A stretch of DNA of 64,000 bases from PGYT01 sp963675055 (lineage in GTDB: Bacteria; Bacteroidota; Ignavibacteria; Ignavibacteriales; Melioribacteraceae): positions 868,001 through 932,000 of the forward strand of contig CAXXJE010000004.1 of the NCBI GenBank assembly GCA_963675055.2. The letters run 5' to 3'. Positions 61,793-64,000 of the stretch are shown piece after piece. Within the stretch, counting starts at the first letter, position 1; the number at the start of each line of letters is the position of its first letter. The notes under the pieces were generated by a model, which worked only from the letters and a program-made list of their open reading frames with translations, searched no databases and was not told the DNA's origin. The position numbers and the translations under genes were made by a program.

Positions 61793-63430
61793 TTATCTTT
61801 CCCATCGTTGTACAATCGGGAATCTTCTGCCGTAACCAAATGCTTTCGTAGTTACTCTTAGCGCAGGAGCCGACTGTCTGCGTTTGAATTCGTTTCTGTC
61901 TACCATTTTAAGTACATATTCAACCGTGCTGCGGTCACCGATTTTTTCAACAATTTCATTAATTTCTTTATACTCTTCCAGGTACATTACAAGAATTTGA
62001 TCTAAAACTTCGTAAGGCGGGAGACTGTCTTCATCTTTTTGACCGGGACGTAATTCTGCGGAAGGTGCCTTATCAATTATTTCATGAGGAATAATCTCTT
62101 CTTCCCGGTTAATATAGTTCGCCAGTTCGTATACCTTTGTTTTGTAAACATCTGCAATTATTCCCAAAGCTCCGTTCATGTCACCGTAAAGAGTTGCATA
62201 ACCAACTGCCATCTCCGACTTGTTGCCGGTAGTACAAAGCATATGATTATACTTGTTCGAAATAGCCATAAGATAAAGACCGCGAATCCTGGATTGAAGA
62301 TTCTCCTCAGTCACGTCCTCTTTTGTGCCGTTAAATATCGGTTCCATTACTTCCTTAACCTTCTCAAACACAGGTTGAATAGAAACAATGTCTGATGAGA
62401 TGCCGAGATTCTCAATAAGATTTTTTGAATCGTTAATACTCCCTTCACTGGAGTACTGGGAAGGCATTAGAATAACATGAACACTTTCGGGTCCGAAAGC
62501 TTTAGCTGCTATATATGTCACAACTGCGGAATCTATTCCACCGCTCAAACCAACCAGAGCCTTACTGAATCCGGTTTTTCCGGCATAGTCTCTGAGTCCG
62601 AATATTAAAGCCTGCAAAACCTCTTCAGCATAACTTCCTTCCATATTATCTACCTCAGGGTATTCGCCGTCAGAATCAAATATCAGATAGTCTTCTGCAT
62701 ATTTCTCCCCGATGAGACATAAATTTCCTTTTCTATCGAAACACATGCTTGCACCGTCGAATATAAGATCGGTCTGAGCACCTGCACAGCATACATATGC
62801 CAACGGAACATTGTTGGTCTTTGTCAGTACGGACAACATTTCCCGTCTTTCCATTCGCCTGCCGTAAGCATAAGGACTGGCAGAGATGTTCACCAGCAAA
62901 GAGGCACCTGCATCAATTTGGCATTGAACCGGATCGATGTGATACCTCCTGTGCTTCCAGTAATCATCATCGTTCCATATATCTTCGCAGATAGATATTG
63001 CAATTTTTTCGCCCTTAAATTCAAACAGCTTATTCTCCCGGGATGCTTCAAAGTAACGCACTTCATCAAATACGTCATAATTAGGTAGAAGAGTTTTATG
63101 CTGCATGAACTGCACTTCACCATCGAAGCATAATAAAGCAGAATTGTACACGCCTGTACCAACATCCTCGAGCTCCTCTACTATGGAGCCGAATATAACA
63201 CCGACATCACCTGTAATAGATGCAATTTCATCTGCTACTTCTTTAACTTTGTTTCGAAATTCCTGTTTTTCAACAAGATCTAGTGGAGGATATCCGCAGA
63301 TAGCTAATTCGGGGAAAATAACGAGGTCTACTTTATCTTGAATACCTTGTCGGTAGCCTTCTATGATCTTCTTTTTATTGCCCTCAATATCCCCAATCAC
63401 GGGGTTAATTTGACACAGGGCGATTTTCAT
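61793..63430 (-). CDS. nadE: Glutamine-dependent NAD+ synthetase
   Basis: A 545-aa two-domain enzyme that amidates nicotinic acid adenine dinucleotide to NAD+. The N-terminal nitrilase domain carries the Glu in VIFPELAICGYPP, the Lys in MQHKTLLPNYDVF and the Cys in ISICEDIW. The C-terminal synthetase domain has the ATP loop GLSGGIDSAV and NKSEMAVGYATLYGD. I start at the ATG at 63430 (MKIALCQINP), which is the family's N-terminus; the frame upstream is non-coding. Confidence 0.95.
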   Translation of the reverse strand: MKIALCQINPVIGDIEGNKKKIIEGYRQGIQDKVDLVIFPELAICGYPPLDLVEKQEFRNKVKEVADEIASITGDVGVIFGSIVEELEDVGTGVYNSALLCFDGEVQFMQHKTLLPNYDVFDEVRYFEASRENKLFEFKGEKIAISICEDIWNDDDYWKHRRYHIDPVQCQIDAGASLLVNISASPYAYGRRMERREMLSVLTKTNNVPLAYVCCAGAQTDLIFDGASMCFDRKGNLCLIGEKYAEDYLIFDSDGEYPEVDNMEGSYAEEVLQALIFGLRDYAGKTGFSKALVGLSGGIDSAVVTYIAAKAFGPESVHVILMPSQYSSEGSINDSKNLIENLGISSDIVSIQPVFEKVKEVMEPIFNGTKEDVTEENLQSRIRGLYLMAISNKYNHMLCTTGNKSEMAVGYATLYGDMNGALGIIADVYKTKVYELANYINREEEIIPHEIIDKAPSAELRPGQKDEDSLPPYEVLDQILVMYLEEYKEINEIVEKIGDRSTVEYVLKMVDRNEFKRRQSAPALRVTTKAFGYGRRFPIVQRWER

Positions 63431-63637
63431 AAAATGCCAATGTTTTATAATTATTTTAGTGTGTAAACTAAAAAACATAAATAGTTATCGCAAAGGTTTT
63501 TTCGCATTATTTGTGCATTTCTCTAAAAAAATCTAAGTCTGCAAATACGACAACCGATCTCTTATTATATAAATGCTGACTTCAATAAACCTTTTGCCCT
63601 GATCGGCGTCTAAAAATTCAAACACATTGGAAATATC

Positions 63638-64000
63638 ATGAAAGACAAACTTTACAGATCCAGAATAAAAAGAGTATTAGGCGGCGTTGCCGGAGGACTT
63701 AGCGAGTATTTGAATCTCGATCCAATTCTTGTTAGAATAATATTGATTATTATAGCTTTATTAAACGGACTTGGAATAATCCTCTATATAGTACTCTGGA
63801 TAATTATTCCTGAAGAACCTTTCGAGCATGCTTTCAATATGGGACCCAGTTCGGAACCTCAGAATAGTGATTCTGCCGGAAGCCAACCGGAAAGTTCGTC
63901 TAAAGAAACTGAACCAAAGAAAAATATTAATTTTGAAGATCTGGAGAGAAAATTCGGGAAACCGAAAAATGATGGAGGAAGAATATTTGCAGGTATAATT
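63638..64000 (+). CDS. PspC-domain membrane protein, 3' end cut by window
   Basis: The first 121 codons of a protein that opens with a PspC domain: KRVLGGVAGGLSEYLNLDPILVR split over residues of about 10-33, followed by a hydrophobic helix (about 34-58) ending in IIPEEP. PspC proteins help to sense or resist inner-membrane stress. A Ser/Glu-rich linker follows and the frame is open at the window edge. No phage-shock neighbours are visible. Confidence 0.85.
   Translation, partial: MKDKLYRSRIKRVLGGVAGGLSEYLNLDPILVRIILIIIALLNGLGIILYIVLWIIIPEEPFEHAFNMGPSSEPQNSDSAGSQPESSSKETEPKKNINFEDLERKFGKPKNDGGRIFAGII

Overview
The window looks like chromosomal DNA of an AT-rich member of the Bacteroidota/Chlorobiota group, most likely Ignavibacteria or a close relative. 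Four things suggest this. Five large secreted proteins end in type IX secretion (T9SS) sorting domains, most with the NYPNPFNP motif. A PorV/PorQ-family protein is present. TonB receptors carry N-terminal carboxypeptidase-regulatory-like domains. Several promoters fit the Bacteroidota pattern TTTG-N19/20-TAnnTTTG. The placement is inferred from gene content; no 16S gene is present. I saw no transposase, integrase, CRISPR array or rRNA gene.

Layout. 1-2280: a minus-strand 2-oxoacid:ferredoxin oxidoreductase operon (ferredoxin, alpha, beta; beta runs off the left edge). It is preceded by a 29-codon leader peptide very rich in Ile/Leu/Val and an overlapping intrinsic terminator, which looks like an attenuator and points to branched-chain 2-oxoacids. 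2527-5565: secreted subtilase. 5606-8977: NtrC-type regulator and its kinase. 9066-12548: an outer-membrane protein, two small secreted DxDxDG proteins and a membrane-anchored AraC-type regulator. 12773-18929: T9SS beta-helix protein, serine hydrolase, DEAD-box helicase. 18932-25864: lpd-lipB-E1-E2-lipA, a 2-oxoacid dehydrogenase complex with its own lipoylation genes. 26019-29434: small membrane protein, DUF4180 protein, and an AT-rich pair (lysozyme-like protein, T9SS protein). 29566-37952: endonuclease III, then a TonB receptor / large T9SS protein / PorV operon. 38154-43342: glmM, DUF58 and TPR proteins, HydE-like radical SAM enzyme, LD-carboxypeptidase. 43509-49565: TonB receptor plus a secreted protein made of two near-identical 431-residue units, behind six TTAA-type repeats spaced exactly 11 bp apart, a strong candidate Pho box. 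49663-51173: acyltransferase and four tRNAs (Pro, Arg, His, Glu). 51332-54475: LolC/E/D-like lipoprotein export. 54480-63430: aminopeptidase, NrnA, KorAB, DsbD, NAD synthetase. 63638 to the end: PspC-domain protein, cut by the right edge.

Working together: central metabolism is split between ferredoxin-linked (Vor-like and Kor) and NAD-linked (E1/E2/E3) 2-oxoacid oxidation, with branched-chain substrates suggested for the first and third systems. Much of the rest serves the cell surface: T9SS cargo, TonB receptors, lipoprotein sorting, DsbD thiol chemistry and murein turnover. The two most interesting regulatory signals are the Ile/Leu-rich leader with its stop codon inside the terminator stem (2070-2177) and the six-repeat Pho-like array with a TAACTTTG -7 box (49488-49565).
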